Origin: Adiantum capillus-veneris
Taxonomy: Eukaryota > Streptophyta > Polypodiopsida > Polypodiales > Pteridaceae
DNA length: 64,000 bases
Direction: 5' to 3'
NCBI GenBank assembly: GCA_014529385.2
Contig: CM043968.1
Location: 29,419,013-29,483,012, forward strand
Under the pieces are notes generated by a model, which saw only the letters and a list, made by a program, of their open reading frames with translations, had not been told where the DNA came from and made no database searches. Below, one piece after another: positions 21,293 to 31,323 of this stretch (its first letter is position 1; every line of letters starts with the position of its first letter). Position numbers and translations under genes: made by a program.

Positions 21293-22000
21293 CGAGAATA
21301 ACATAAACTTGTAAAAGCATTAACCATCTCCGGCCTCATTCTCAAGGCCTCAAACACCTTTGAAGGTGGAGGGAGCTAGCGGGGAATGAGGGTAGGGAAG
21401 AGGAAGAAGAAGTAACATACGAGAAAGAGATAGTTCCTCACTTATCATCACTCTTCTTGCATAGAATATCATAATAGCATAATAATGATGATAAAGAAGA
21501 TGGCAGTTTTAAGCATTGGAACATAGCTCTTGGTTGGATTTGCATTCCATATCCAAGAGTGTTGGTGTAGGCTCTCAACTTCTCAACAAGCTTGGAGAAG
21601 GAGATGGAGCTCTTGCACTTTGACAAGCCTTGTGTGTGTGTGTGTGAGAGAGAGAGAGTATACCCCCTCATGCACACCCCTAGACTCACTTGGTCAACCC
21701 CTCCTTGTAGCGAGATTGTATCTCATGAGAGAATTTGATTGGACCCCTACAAGCTTAGCAAATCACATGCTTTAGTTAAATCAAGCAACCATGCTAGCCT
21801 TGGGACAAGTGTCCCCCTTTCCCCTTTGAGAGAGAGACTTGATAAATTCATAAACAATTAATTAAATTAGCTAAATTATCATTAGACCCCTTGAGAGGCC
21901 AACCAATAGTCTTTAGGCACCTTACGAGGGAAACATGGATAGGAACTTGACATGTGTCCCCGTTGCTTCTTTAAGAACGGCTTGCTTGTGTTGGATTAAT
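21293..22000 (-). repeat. 5' part of LTR of the old chromovirus copy
   Basis: Reverse complement follows the young chromovirus LTR from about 24765 to 25600: phrases such as GACATGTGTCCC, CCAATAGTC, the AGCTCCATCTCCTTCTCC region, CTCCAAGCTTG and the CTAGCTC...GAAGGTG region match with many changes. It supplies the part of the LTR missing at 6459-6788. About 400 bp of the outer LTR is absent beyond 22000. Confidence 0.8.
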
Positions 22001-22002
22001 AG

Positions 22003-22824
22003 GAAACTGATTTGTTAGCGTGAGTCTTTTGCGATAAGTTCAAGGATATGATACAGTCATTAATACAAATATTTATTTGGAAAGGTGACTGGATATGTAT
22101 TTGTGATAGAGTTTCAAAAAAGAGGTCTCCCACATGCTCATATATCATTAATCCTAGATGCCACCCATAAGCTAGTTGAAACAATAGATTGTGATAGATT
22201 TGTTTGTGCAGAGTTTCCAAATAAGCAATTGTTTCCTGATTTGTATGATGTAATTCAACGTTGCAATATACATGGTCCATGTGGTGTCTCCAATCCAAAA
22301 GCTCTATGTATGATAAATGGAAACTGTAGATTAACATACCTCTATCCTTTTCAGATGTGTGTTCATGGTGATGGGTATCCAATATATATGAGGAGAGATG
22401 ACGGTCATTACGTCATGCCAAAGAATGTCAAACTAAATAATCGATGGAGTGTTCCATACGATCCATTTTTATAATTATGATAGAATGCCCATGTTAATGT
22501 TGAGACATGCTCAAGTATTACAGTTGTAAAGTAAGTACTAAAAGGGGCATGACCGGGCCACTATTGTGCTTAAAGATATAGAGATGGTATTATTGATGAA
22601 ATAAGGAATTATCTAGGTGCACGATATGTAGCTACATCTAAGGCTATCTGGAGGATCTATGGATTTGACATGCACGATGAGAAACCGGAGTTACTTTGCT
22701 TACATGTTCATTTGCCAATGCAAAACATGGTGGCTTTTGATGGCTCCTCAGATTTAGTAACTGTAGTCAATAATGATGCAAATAGATATCCCATGCTAAT
22801 AGAATGGTTTTTCGTTATTCGACA
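22003..22824 (+). pseudogene. Helitron Rep/helicase-like fragment
   Basis: Translates to parts of the Helitron helicase-like N domain. TDLLA-x-VFCDKFKDMIQSL is at about 22013, the block 22085-22474 contains YVFVIEFQKRGLPHAHI with the two His of the rolling-circle HUH motif, then CNIHGPCG and CPFQMC-like phrases; 22595-22815 continues with DEIRNYLGARYVATSKAIWRI and LPMQNMV. Helitrons transpose by rolling-circle replication, the Rep domain making the nick. Only this segment remains; there is no helicase domain, and stops occur at about 22028 and 22472. It is truncated on the right by the CACTA end at 22825. Confidence 0.85.
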
Positions 22825-23021
22825 CACTACAAGAGGTACTTCACATTAGCGACGCTCGTACTACGACACTCAAAAGTGAAAATCTACGGCGTTGCTATGG
22901 GCGTCGCTATTGTCTTTGTTGCATAGCGACGCCGACAGGGGTAAAAAATAAACCGAGAGCGCCCAAAACTCATATCTCAGATCTAAGTTTTCGGCACTCA
23001 AGCGAAAGAGGTAAACCCGTG

Positions 23022-23022
<1 letters not shown>

Positions 23023-23074
<52 letters not shown>

Positions 23075-23097
23075 TCCCTCTCCCCCCCCCCCCCCCC

Positions 23098-23133
<36 letters not shown>

Positions 23134-23193
23134 GGAGAGGAAGAAGAGCCAGGTGTGCTCCTTCCCTCTCCTCTCTCTCATGTTCCCTTTCCC

Positions 23194-23239
<46 letters not shown>

Positions 23240-23249
23240 ACATTGTGTC

Positions 23250-23306
<57 letters not shown>

Positions 23307-23378
23307 ACATACACACACACATGCATAAACAAAAAACACATACACACACATGCATAAACAAAGAATGCATACACACAC

Positions 23379-23439
<61 letters not shown>

Positions 23440-23565
23440 AAAACAAAGAGAAAGAGAAAGAGGGAGAGAGAGAGAGAAAAAAACCAAAGAGAGAGAGAGA
23501 GAAAGAGAAAACGAAAAGAGAGAGGTAAAGGGAGAAAACAAAGAGAGAGAGAGAGAGAGTTACCA
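23023..23565. repeat. Compound microsatellite block (CT)n, (C)n, (CA)n, (GA)n
   Basis: Roughly 540 bp made of (CT)n at 23023-23078, a run of 17 C at 23082-23098, (CA)n to 23132, a second (CT)n/(CA)n pair at 23190-23242, (GA)n at 23250-23303, CA/CATA-rich spacers and a second long (GA)n at 23383-23437, then imperfect purine repeats. CT on the left and GA on the right are complementary, so the block can fold back on itself. Confidence 0.95.
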
Positions 23566-23582
23566 TATTGGCCCAGACTCAT

Positions 23583-24359
23583 GATCAATCACTTGCTCGA
23601 TCCAATGCACATATTCAAGAATGTGGGTAATCTAATGTGGGACCATCTGACCGGCAAGAAAGATACTTTGGGAACCAGGGTTGACCTTAAAAATGTGGAT
23701 CGTGTGGAGCAATATTGGCCGCAGACAACTTCCAATGGATTGATAAAACTCCCTAAAGCCCCATGGATTTTGAGAGGAGCCCAAGAATGCAAAGTAGTAG
23801 AGACCATTCGATTTGTGCGGACCCCCACTGACGTATGTGCACTCGTTCCAAACGTGTTTCACTAAAGAAGGAAAGCTTACCGATTTGAAGTCACACGACT
23901 GGCATAAAATGTGTCAGATATGTTTGAAGTGGAATATATCATTGTGGAAATTGTGTAACAAATTCGTGTGTGGACTATAATAATATTGCTAGACGTGTTT
24001 TGCAGTTTATTTTACCGGTGGCCATTGAGGGATGTTTGTTTCCTGACGTCCGTAACACAATCTACAAACTTGCAAAGTTGGTGCAATGGATCTCACAAAA
24101 GAAGATCAATGTAGACTCCATACCATTTGCCAAACTAAATGATGTTGAGGTTGTGTGCATGTTTGAGAAACACTTTCCTACTACCATGCTTACCATTCAG
24201 GTACATCTTCTTGTTCACATAGTTGATGAGGTGGAAATAGCTGGCACAATACATTCCAGATGGATGTTCTTTGTAGAATGTTTCTGGAAAACGCTCAAAG
24301 GATATGTGCGTCAGAAGGCGCATCCGGAAGGTAGCATGGCAGAAGGTTGACAGGTATCA
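23583..24359 (+). pseudogene. CACTA transposase fragment (tnp2 end and DUF4218-like)
   Basis: 23583-23865 has HLLDPMHIFKNVGNLMWDHLTG and LDLKNVDRVEQYWPQ-like phrases, matching the C-terminal part of plant tnp2 transposases (the LDVMHIEKNV region). 23970-24350 has VLQFILPVAIEGCLFPDVRN, EKHFPTTMLTIQVHLLVHIVDEV and SRWMFFVECFWKTLKGYVR, close to the DUF4218 domain of En/Spm proteins. The two lie in different frames with a stop at 23863-23865. The expected continuation is found at 33800, on the other side of the chromovirus. The transposase would bind the element ends and catalyse cut-and-paste movement; it is inactive here. Confidence 0.85.
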
Positions 24360-24364
24360 GAGTC
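24360..24364. other. Target-site duplication (gagtc), left copy
   Basis: gagtc precedes the chromovirus 5' LTR and recurs at 33277-33281 after its 3' LTR. Confidence 0.95.
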
Positions 24365-25956
24365 TGTCATAATAATCAATATCTAATTCTCCTAAATGAT
24401 TTTCTCATATTAAACTGATCATTTAATGTGGGGAAGTGCCAAGGGAGAAAAAGCTAGAATATTGGTTAAGTTAGCAGACCGGCCACAGTAGGGATCCAAA
24501 GGAGGGAAATTAGGGATCCAAAGGGGGGGCCATCTGCAAAAGAGCCATGTGAAACAACGGGCTAAAAAGACCCTAAGGTTCAGCCCATTAAGACTTCCAA
24601 AATGCTAAGGTTCCAAAATTCAAAGGTTGTGTCCAAAGGTCAACCTTAGGGAAAATTGGATGCTTAGTGTGTGTGCCCAAAAAGTCTTTCTGCATCCCTA
24701 CATGGGAGGGGGCGAGCCCCAAAGCTAGGGGATGAGAGAGAAAACCACACACACACACACAGGCTCCCTTTACACAAAGGGAATGAGGGACACATGTCAG
24801 CTCCCTAGGCCAGATGCCCACAAGGTGTGCCCAATTCCTATTGGAAGACCCTTGAAGTGGACCAATGAGAATTAAGCTAGAGTAAATCTAGTTTAATTAA
24901 TTTAAAAACATTTAATAAAAGAAACCAATAAGAATTAAGTGTCCTAGAAGACTATTGGGCAGTCTCCCAAGGGGTCCAATGAGCATTCAGAAGCCCCATG
25001 GCTTGCCTGATTCCTATTGGCCAGGAGGCAAAGGGGTCCAATGAGAGTTTAGTTTAATTATTTAATTATCTAAAGCTCTCACAAAAGGGGAAAGGGGGAC
25101 ACATGTCAGAAGGCTATCACTTATGCTGCTTAATTCCTATTGGCTTGACCTGGGGAGGTCCAATGAGGAAAAAGCCAGCCTAACTTAGCAGCTAGGGCTC
25201 GCCCAAGAGAGAGGGGGGGCTGATTTTTGCTGGGCATTCACTCTCACACTCTCACACGGGACCATGTGTGAAGGAAAAACACTCTATCTCCTCCCAAGCT
25301 TTAATGGAGAGCTCATCACCTACTCCAAGCTTGTGAGATAGAAGCCTACATCAACACTCTCTTGGCATGTGGATGCAAATCCAACCAAGAGCCAAGCTTC
25401 AATGCATGCTCATCTTCTCTACCAAGCTAATTACTAAGCTAAGCTATGCTAATATGAGTGATTATGTGAGGAGATGTACTTCTTTCTCGTAAGATACTTC
25501 TTTTTCCTCTCAATCTACTCTCATACCCTGCTAGCTCTCACCATCTTCGAAGGTGTGTGAGGTCTTGGGTCTGAGAACGGGGATAATTCAAGTTGTGTTT
25601 GATTAAGTGTTTTGCTTGGTGTATGAAGCTTCCATCTTCATTGCACTAGCTAGTCTTGAAGGAACACAAAGAATTGTATTGTACAATGTCTCTCTTGATG
25701 GGAGAAACCATAATACAAAGCCTTTTGGAGGGGGGACCGGCTCCATGCAAATCCGGTCCTCAACTGTTGTCAATAGTTTAATTGCTCTCTCTTTTGAAAG
25801 TATTGTCGATGCTATCTAACTAGGTGTTATGCTTTTTGTTGCTCTCTCCACCCAAGCACTCTTGTAATTATCATTAGGAATCTATTCTAATGAAATGCCC
25901 ACTATGTTCATGCTAATTTCCGCTACAAATAAGATTCTAGGCCATTAAATGTTACA
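24365..25956 (+). repeat. 5' LTR of young chromovirus
   Basis: 1592 bp, same length as 31685-33276. Contains a (CA)n run, four ATTGG/CCAAT pairs (24835-25170) and a stretch GATGGGAGAAACC ... CCGGTCC near its end. Short frames inside it appear in both LTRs and are not genes. Confidence 0.97.
24835..25170 (+). promoter_or_regulatory. Repeated ATTGG ... CCAAT pairs in the LTR
   Basis: Four related segments (about 24835-24869, 24952-24983, 25011-25044, 25134-25168) each hold ATTGG followed 16-25 bp later by CCAATGAG. CCAAT is a known binding core of NF-Y, and paired opposed boxes could act as an enhancer. The same array is in the 3' LTR at 32155-32490. Function is inferred. Confidence 0.45.
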
Positions 25957-25957
25957 T

Positions 25958-25969
25958 TGGTATCAGAGC
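25958..25969 (+). other. Primer-binding site, tRNA-iMet type (chromovirus)
   Basis: TGGTATCAGAGC, one base after the LTR end. Confidence 0.95.
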
Positions 25970-26373
25970 TCAAGGTTTCTCTTTTCTTGCTCAAGAAGGG
26001 AGGTCCTCAAGCTAGCTACAAATGGTTGGTATTATTAATTGCCTGTGAGTAAGTAGAATAGGGATTTTTCAGCTTTGCAGTGCGCCTGCCTTTGTGCAGT
26101 TAACGGGGCATCACCGTCGAGAGCTATGGTCTTAATAGTGGAGTCCTACGGGGCTTGCCTACGGCTTAACCACTATTGAGCTATTAGAAGCTTGACAGGA
26201 GCCGGTGCTGTTTTGGTGTCGAAAGACCCTCTCTTCTATTCCTTGCAATTAATGGTATTCGAGCCGCGGGTACAGTAGCTTGAGTGCTTTTTCTAAAGGG
26301 GTAAAGAGGAGTAGCAACTAGGGCTTGAAGTGCCAAAGTACACCTAAAAAGTTTACACCTAAAAATTGTTAGA
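25970..26373 (+). other. Chromovirus 5' leader
   Basis: About 400 bp between PBS and gag ATG with no long frame; would hold packaging signals. Its counterpart in the old copy is 6445-6030. Confidence 0.6.
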
Positions 26374-27627
26374 ATGGCTGACAATATTAAAGAGAGTGAA
26401 ATTAATGTTGATAACTTTGATTTTGCTCATGAGCAAGCTACTAATGATGCTTCAATGCTTGTTAATTATCTTGTTTCTAGGCTTCAACAAGCCATGGGCA
26501 ATCCATCTCTCCAAAGTGAAGTGCAACGGCAGCTCCGTGCTCACGGGATTCTCCAAGCTCATCACCATGACGAGAGAACACCTAGGAAGCCTCCTTGTGA
26601 GACTACCAAAAGAGGTCTCTCTCCGATTCGGGAAGAAGAAGAGAATCCATATGAAGGGCTCAAGAACTTACTTCTTGATGATGCATCTCCTTCCCAAAGG
26701 AGAACTCAAGAGCCTCCACCGAAGGAACGAGAAAGAAGTGAGTCTCCCGCCACCTCGGCGGAGATGGCTCCACGAAGACGGCGGGCTAAACGCTCTCCAT
26801 CACCACCAAAGCGGAGAAGACCATCACACTCTTCTCCACGCCATAATTCAAAGAGGGATGATAAAAAGCAAGAGAAGAAAAAGGCGAGAAAGAGGACACC
26901 CTCTTCTCCATCTTCTTTATCCTCTTCCTCTTATGAAAGCTATGGTGAAGACGACAAAGATCAAGACAAGAAAAAGGCGAGAAAGAGGTCACCCTCTTCT
27001 CCACCTTCTTCAAATTCTTCATCTTCTGAAGAAAGTGATGGTGCAACTTTTGAACCATCAAAAAGAAGAGGCCATAGGAAATCCTATGCCGCATGGAAGA
27101 GGTCGTCCAAGCTGAAGAAATTCAAAGAGGGAGGGAAGAGCATCTCTTTCCTTACCTATGATGGTACCTTCGGTGCTACAGACAAAGTTTTGGCCTTTAT
27201 CCAGCAATTCGATGCGGCGTTTGGAGATGAGGGCTTCACGGAGTCCTCTAAGCTACGCCATGTAGCTATGCACTTTCAAAAGTCCGCCAGACAATGGTGG
27301 TCTAGCCTACGAGCCAACGGTGAAGCTCCACGAACATGGAAGGCTTTAAGAGCTTCCATTATGAAGCAGTTTTTGGCCACCGATGCCAAAGACAAAGTAC
27401 TCACCGAATGGCGAAGCTTAAAGCTCTCTCCCAATGAATCCATCCACAAATATGTAGACAAGTTTTGGGACCTACAACTCAAAGCCACTGTCTTCAAAAA
27501 GTTGGATTTTGGAGAGAAAAAGCAACAATTTTGTGCGGGCTTAACCGAAGAAATGGCGGAGTATGTCAACTCCCAAAGGCCACGTACCATATCGGCGGTA
27601 ATACACCATACTATGGTGGCCTCGTGA
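26374..27627 (+). CDS. Chromovirus gag, ending at an in-frame TGA
   Basis: Starts ATG 26374 (MADNIKESEINVDNFDF). About 417 residues. Residues 35-55 carry RLQQAMGNPSLQSEVQRQLR. Residues about 110-250 form a Ser/Arg/Lys-rich region with the repeated unit KKKARKR-x-PSSP (near 170 and 205) and poly-Ser/Glu patches. The capsid-like core runs from about 260 to 410 (SFLTYDGTFGATDKVLAFIQ, ARQWWSSLRANGEAPRTW, LKLSPNESIHKYVDKFWDL). The frame stops at TGA 27625-27627 (SerTGAIleAsn) and is open in the same frame beyond. CGA to TGA is the likely origin. Gag would assemble the particle; the basic Ser/Arg region may bind RNA. Confidence 0.9.
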   Translation: MADNIKESEINVDNFDFAHEQATNDASMLVNYLVSRLQQAMGNPSLQSEVQRQLRAHGILQAHHHDERTPRKPPCETTKRGLSPIREEEENPYEGLKNLLLDDASPSQRRTQEPPPKERERSESPATSAEMAPRRRRAKRSPSPPKRRRPSHSSPRHNSKRDDKKQEKKKARKRTPSSPSSLSSSSYESYGEDDKDQDKKKARKRSPSSPPSSNSSSSEESDGATFEPSKRRGHRKSYAAWKRSSKLKKFKEGGKSISFLTYDGTFGATDKVLAFIQQFDAAFGDEGFTESSKLRHVAMHFQKSARQWWSSLRANGEAPRTWKALRASIMKQFLATDAKDKVLTEWRSLKLSPNESIHKYVDKFWDLQLKATVFKKLDFGEKKQQFCAGLTEEMAEYVNSQRPRTISAVIHHTMVAS

Positions 27628-30600
27628 ATCAATTTCCAAACGGGGGGTAAAAGAAATAATAAGCCCCCGGAAAACAAAGGTACCAATGAGCCTAAGGGGA
27701 AGGACAATGTCCAAAAGTCTCCTAAGGGCAATTCCAACAAAGCTAAAGAGAAGGGAGTTTACAAAGGAAAGAATAAACTCTCTCCTGAAGAGCTTGAGCG
27801 TTATCGTAAAGATAACCGGTGTTTCAAGTGCGGCGAACAAGGGCATGCGTACCGCGCTTGTCCCCAAAAGAACAACCGCCAAGATCCTCCTAGAGCTTCT
27901 TTGGTTGAAATCCAAGAGGAGGAGATTCACCAAACTCACCACAAAGGATCTCCTCTATGCCATGCTTGGGGAAAGGTAAGAGAACATGATGCTTTTATTC
28001 TCTTTGACCCTGGTTCTACTCACAATTTCATATCTATGGAGTTAGCCACCAAGCTAGGCATACAATCCTACGAGATGGGAGATATCCTACCCGCAGACAG
28101 TGCCTTCAAGGGGCAAGAAGCTTCAGTCACTCCCTTAATCGGGAAATTGAGGCTTCATGTCCAAGGCTATGTGGACAAAGAGGATTTCTTTATCTCTCCT
28201 CTCAAGCATGAGGATGTAATCCTAGGGGCACCATGGTTTGACCGTTTGGCTGCCCATGTTAAATTTCCTGAAAGGAGAATCTCCTTTAAGTTCAGGGAAA
28301 AGGACATGTATATAGATGCTAGGGAGATGGGTAACACCATCCCCATTGTACATACACCAGCTTTCAACAAGTCAATAAAGAGCTCTATTTCCGTGTACAT
28401 GATTTTTGTTAAAGATTCTCAAAATGAACCTAATGCTTTAGCAAAAGAAAATAAAAGCAACCAAAAGGAATTAGAGTTATCCAATTTTCTCAAGGGGTTT
28501 CAAGATGTCTTTATTGACGACATCCCCTGTGAGCTACCTCCTAAACGAGGTAATGACGACCATGCAATTGAACTTCTTCCAGGAAGTTCACCGCCTAACA
28601 AACCTCCTTATAGAGTTTCTCAAGCTCAACAAGAGGAGATTATGCGGCAAGTGCATGAGTTAATTGAGAAGGGCATGGTTAGGCCTAGCTCATCTCCATT
28701 TTGCTCACCTGTGCTATTAGTGCAAAAGAAAGACGGCACATATCGTATGTGTGTCGACTATAGAGCACTAAATAGGATCACTATCAAGAATAGGTTTCCC
28801 GTTCCACGGGTAGAAGACCTATTTGATAAGCTACAAGGATCGACCTACTTCAGTAGGATTGACCTAAAAAGTGGCTATCATCAAATAAGGATAGTTGATC
28901 AAGACATTGTAAAGACCGCATTTCGTACTACATTTGGTCTTTACGAATACATTGTCATGCCTTTTGGCTTGACTAATGCACCAGCCACATTTAACCGCTT
29001 GATGGAGAAGCTGTTCAGACCTCATCGAACCTTCACTGGAGTGTTCTTTGATGATATTATCATCTACTCTAATTCATTAGAGGAACATAAGCAACACCTC
29101 CAGGTAATATTTCAAGTTTTAAGAGAGAATAAACTTTATGTTAATCGAAAGAAAAGTGAATTTTTCTTGCAAGAGATTCAATATTTAGGTCACATTATCT
29201 CTCAAGATGGAATCCAAATGGATCCATCCAAGTTAGAGGTAATAAAAGGATGGCCTAAACCAAGGAATCTTCATGAACTAAGAAGCTTTATAGGTATGTG
29301 TGCATACTATAGACGCTTCATAGAAAAGTTCTCACAAATTGCGGGACCATTACATGACCTAACAAAGAAAAATGTTAGGTATACGTGGTCTGCTAAGGAG
29401 AACAATGCTTTCGAAAAGCTTAAAGAAAAGCTTATCTCTCAACCTGTGCTTACACTACCGGATCTCTCAAAACCATTTGAGGTCCAATGTGATGCTTGTG
29501 GTGATTGCCTTGGGGCTGTTTTGCTCCAAGAAGGGCACGCCATAGGCTATGAGAGTCGAAGACTCGACCCTGTTGAGCAAGCTCTAGGCATATACGAAAA
29601 AGAACTCCTTGCAGTTCTACATGCCTTAGACTCATGGAAGCACTATTTATTGGGGACTCCTTTTATTCTGCGAACGGATCACCAAAGTCTTAAGTACTTC
29701 ATGACGCAGACCAAGCTCTCCGACAAACAAATGAGGTGGGCAAATTTCCTTTCGCAATTTCATTTTCATATTGCTCACATTGCTGGCAAGCATAATCAAG
29801 TAGCCGATGCACTCTCAAGACGACCGAGAGTGAATGCGGTTTCCATAGCAACTCACAATGATCTATCTTTAATGATAGATGAGTATGCTATTGATCCCGA
29901 TTTTAGAGATGTGATTTCAGCCCTTGCCTTAGGGAAGAAAGAAGAACCATTTACTTTACAAGATGGCTATCTTCTCTATGGCAATAGACTCTGCGTTACT
30001 AACTCACTACGTGAGAAAGTAATGTATGAATCTCATGCTCCCCCATATGCGGGGCATAGAGGGATTCAGTCTACCCTAAAGGGAATTGAAACATATTTCT
30101 ATTGGCCTACCATGAAAGTGAACATACATGAGTATGTTTCCAAATGTGTGGTATGTCAAAAGACAAAATTTGATAGAGGGAAGCAACTTGGATTGCTTCA
30201 ACCCTTGCCAATTCCTAATTCACCGTGGGAGAGCATATCCATGGATTTTATCTTTGGATTGCCTAAGTCTATCCATGGGAATACGGGAATATGGACGATA
30301 GTAGACAGGTTCAGTAAACAAGCTCATTTTATACCTGTCAAAAAGACTATCAAAGCCCATCAAATGGCAACCCTCTTCATTTCACAAATTTTCAAGTACC
30401 ATGGCTTGCCAATGTCCATAGTGTCGGATAGAGATCCTAGAATGACCAGTAATTTCTGGAAGGGTCTCTTTGAGAATTTAGGAACAAGGCTAAACTTCTC
30501 TTCGGCCTATCATCCACAAACTGATGGCCAAAGTGAAATAGCTAACCTAACTATTCTCGATCTACTAAAAGCCTATGTAACGGAAGTAGATCAAAGATCC

Positions 30601-31323
30601 CAATGGGAGAAGTACTTACCCTTGGTAGAGTATGCTTACAATAACACTGTACATACTTCTACAGGAAAAGCACCTTTCGAGGTAATTGAGGGAAGATCAA
30701 AAAGTCCCTTGCTACTTAAGGTACATGGGAAGATCTTCGCTGCAGATGAGTATAGCCGAGACCTACAAGAATCTTTCCAAAAGATTAAGGATGCTATCTC
30801 TATCTCACAGCAAAGGCAAAAGGCTGCTGCTGACAAGCACAGAAGAGCCCAAGCCTTTAAAGAAAACGATTGGGTCTTGTTAAAGTTTCCCAAGGCTCGC
30901 TTAAGGCACACGACGGGCAAGAATCCTACGGGCCACCAAAAGTACTATGCTAAACTAGCAAAAAGGTACTATGGTCCCTTCCAGATTCTTAGGCCAATCA
31001 ATGAGATGGCCTATCAACTTAAGTTGCCCAATCATTGGCTCATACACAATGCTTTTCATGTGAGCCTCTTAAAGCCTTACAAAGGAGAGCCACCTCAAGA
31101 ACCAACTATTGAAGACCCACCGGAGATCGAGGACCACGAGGAGGTGCTGCAGCCCGAGTCCATTCTCCGACATGAAGACAAGGTATTAAGAGGCGGTAAG
31201 ACTATCCGACGATATCTTATTAAGTTTAAGAATTATCCTTTTGAAGATGCTAGATGGATGCAAGGCATACAATTAAAGGATAACCTAAACCTTGTCAATG
31301 CTTACAATGCTTCCCAAGAGTAA
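27628..31323 (+). CDS. Chromovirus NC and pol: protease, RT, RNase H, integrase, chromodomain
   Basis: Same frame as gag, open from the TGA to TAA at 31321. A zinc knuckle (CFKCGEQGHAYRAC) is at about 27830-27870. Counting from 27901: protease with FDPGS at residues 34-38 (Pro in place of the usual Ser/Thr); RT with VDYRALN near 285 and the catalytic FFDD box near 382; RNase H with CDACGDCLGAVLL near 530 and RTDHQSLKYF near 595; integrase HHCC finger near 715-755, core Asp near 782 (SMDFIFGLP), Asp near 842 (SDRDPR) and Glu near 880; GPF/Y-type module near 1020-1060; chromodomain at about 1085-1130 (PESILRHEDKVLRGGKTIRRYLIKFK is its first strand region). Chromodomains direct integration toward particular chromatin. 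Only the upstream TGA prevents a full gag-pol. Confidence 0.95.
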   Translation: MNFQTGGKRNNKPPENKGTNEPKGKDNVQKSPKGNSNKAKEKGVYKGKNKLSPEELERYRKDNRCFKCGEQGHAYRACPQKNNRQDPPRASLVEIQEEEIHQTHHKGSPLCHAWGKVREHDAFILFDPGSTHNFISMELATKLGIQSYEMGDILPADSAFKGQEASVTPLIGKLRLHVQGYVDKEDFFISPLKHEDVILGAPWFDRLAAHVKFPERRISFKFREKDMYIDAREMGNTIPIVHTPAFNKSIKSSISVYMIFVKDSQNEPNALAKENKSNQKELELSNFLKGFQDVFIDDIPCELPPKRGNDDHAIELLPGSSPPNKPPYRVSQAQQEEIMRQVHELIEKGMVRPSSSPFCSPVLLVQKKDGTYRMCVDYRALNRITIKNRFPVPRVEDLFDKLQGSTYFSRIDLKSGYHQIRIVDQDIVKTAFRTTFGLYEYIVMPFGLTNAPATFNRLMEKLFRPHRTFTGVFFDDIIIYSNSLEEHKQHLQVIFQVLRENKLYVNRKKSEFFLQEIQYLGHIISQDGIQMDPSKLEVIKGWPKPRNLHELRSFIGMCAYYRRFIEKFSQIAGPLHDLTKKNVRYTWSAKENNAFEKLKEKLISQPVLTLPDLSKPFEVQCDACGDCLGAVLLQEGHAIGYESRRLDPVEQALGIYEKELLAVLHALDSWKHYLLGTPFILRTDHQSLKYFMTQTKLSDKQMRWANFLSQFHFHIAHIAGKHNQVADALSRRPRVNAVSIATHNDLSLMIDEYAIDPDFRDVISALALGKKEEPFTLQDGYLLYGNRLCVTNSLREKVMYESHAPPYAGHRGIQSTLKGIETYFYWPTMKVNIHEYVSKCVVCQKTKFDRGKQLGLLQPLPIPNSPWESISMDFIFGLPKSIHGNTGIWTIVDRFSKQAHFIPVKKTIKAHQMATLFISQIFKYHGLPMSIVSDRDPRMTSNFWKGLFENLGTRLNFSSAYHPQTDGQSEIANLTILDLLKAYVTEVDQRSQWEKYLPLVEYAYNNTVHTSTGKAPFEVIEGRSKSPLLLKVHGKIFAADEYSRDLQESFQKIKDAISISQQRQKAAADKHRRAQAFKENDWVLLKFPKARLRHTTGKNPTGHQKYYAKLAKRYYGPFQILRPINEMAYQLKLPNHWLIHNAFHVSLLKPYKGEPPQEPTIEDPPEIEDHEEVLQPESILRHEDKVLRGGKTIRRYLIKFKNYPFEDARWMQGIQLKDNLNLVNAYNASQE

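Larger units (their letters stand above)
22825..24359 (+). mobile_element. CACTA (En/Spm) transposon, left part
   Basis: Begins CACTACAAGAG, the canonical end of En/Spm elements. The next 120 bp hold short subterminal motifs in both orientations (AGCGACG at 22849 and 22926, CGTCGCT at 22909), as in the transposase-binding ends of this superfamily. Then follow the microsatellite block and tnp2-type transposase fragments to 24359, where the chromovirus interrupts; the element resumes at 33282. No matching 3' end was found, so the right end is lost or replaced by the LINE. Confidence 0.75.

Noticed and set aside
23350-23865. Long plus-strand frame with Arg-Glu repeats, and long minus-strand Ser-Leu repeats at 22970-23588
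   Set aside because: These are readings of (GA)n and (CT)n microsatellites, not genes; only the part after 23583 has transposase motifs.
24588-24821. Small ORF also present identically at 31908-32141
   Set aside because: Lies inside both LTR copies; its recurrence is explained by the LTRs and there is no independent coding evidence.
25607-25819. Small ORF repeated at 32927-33139
   Set aside because: Also part of the LTRs, with no recognisable domain.
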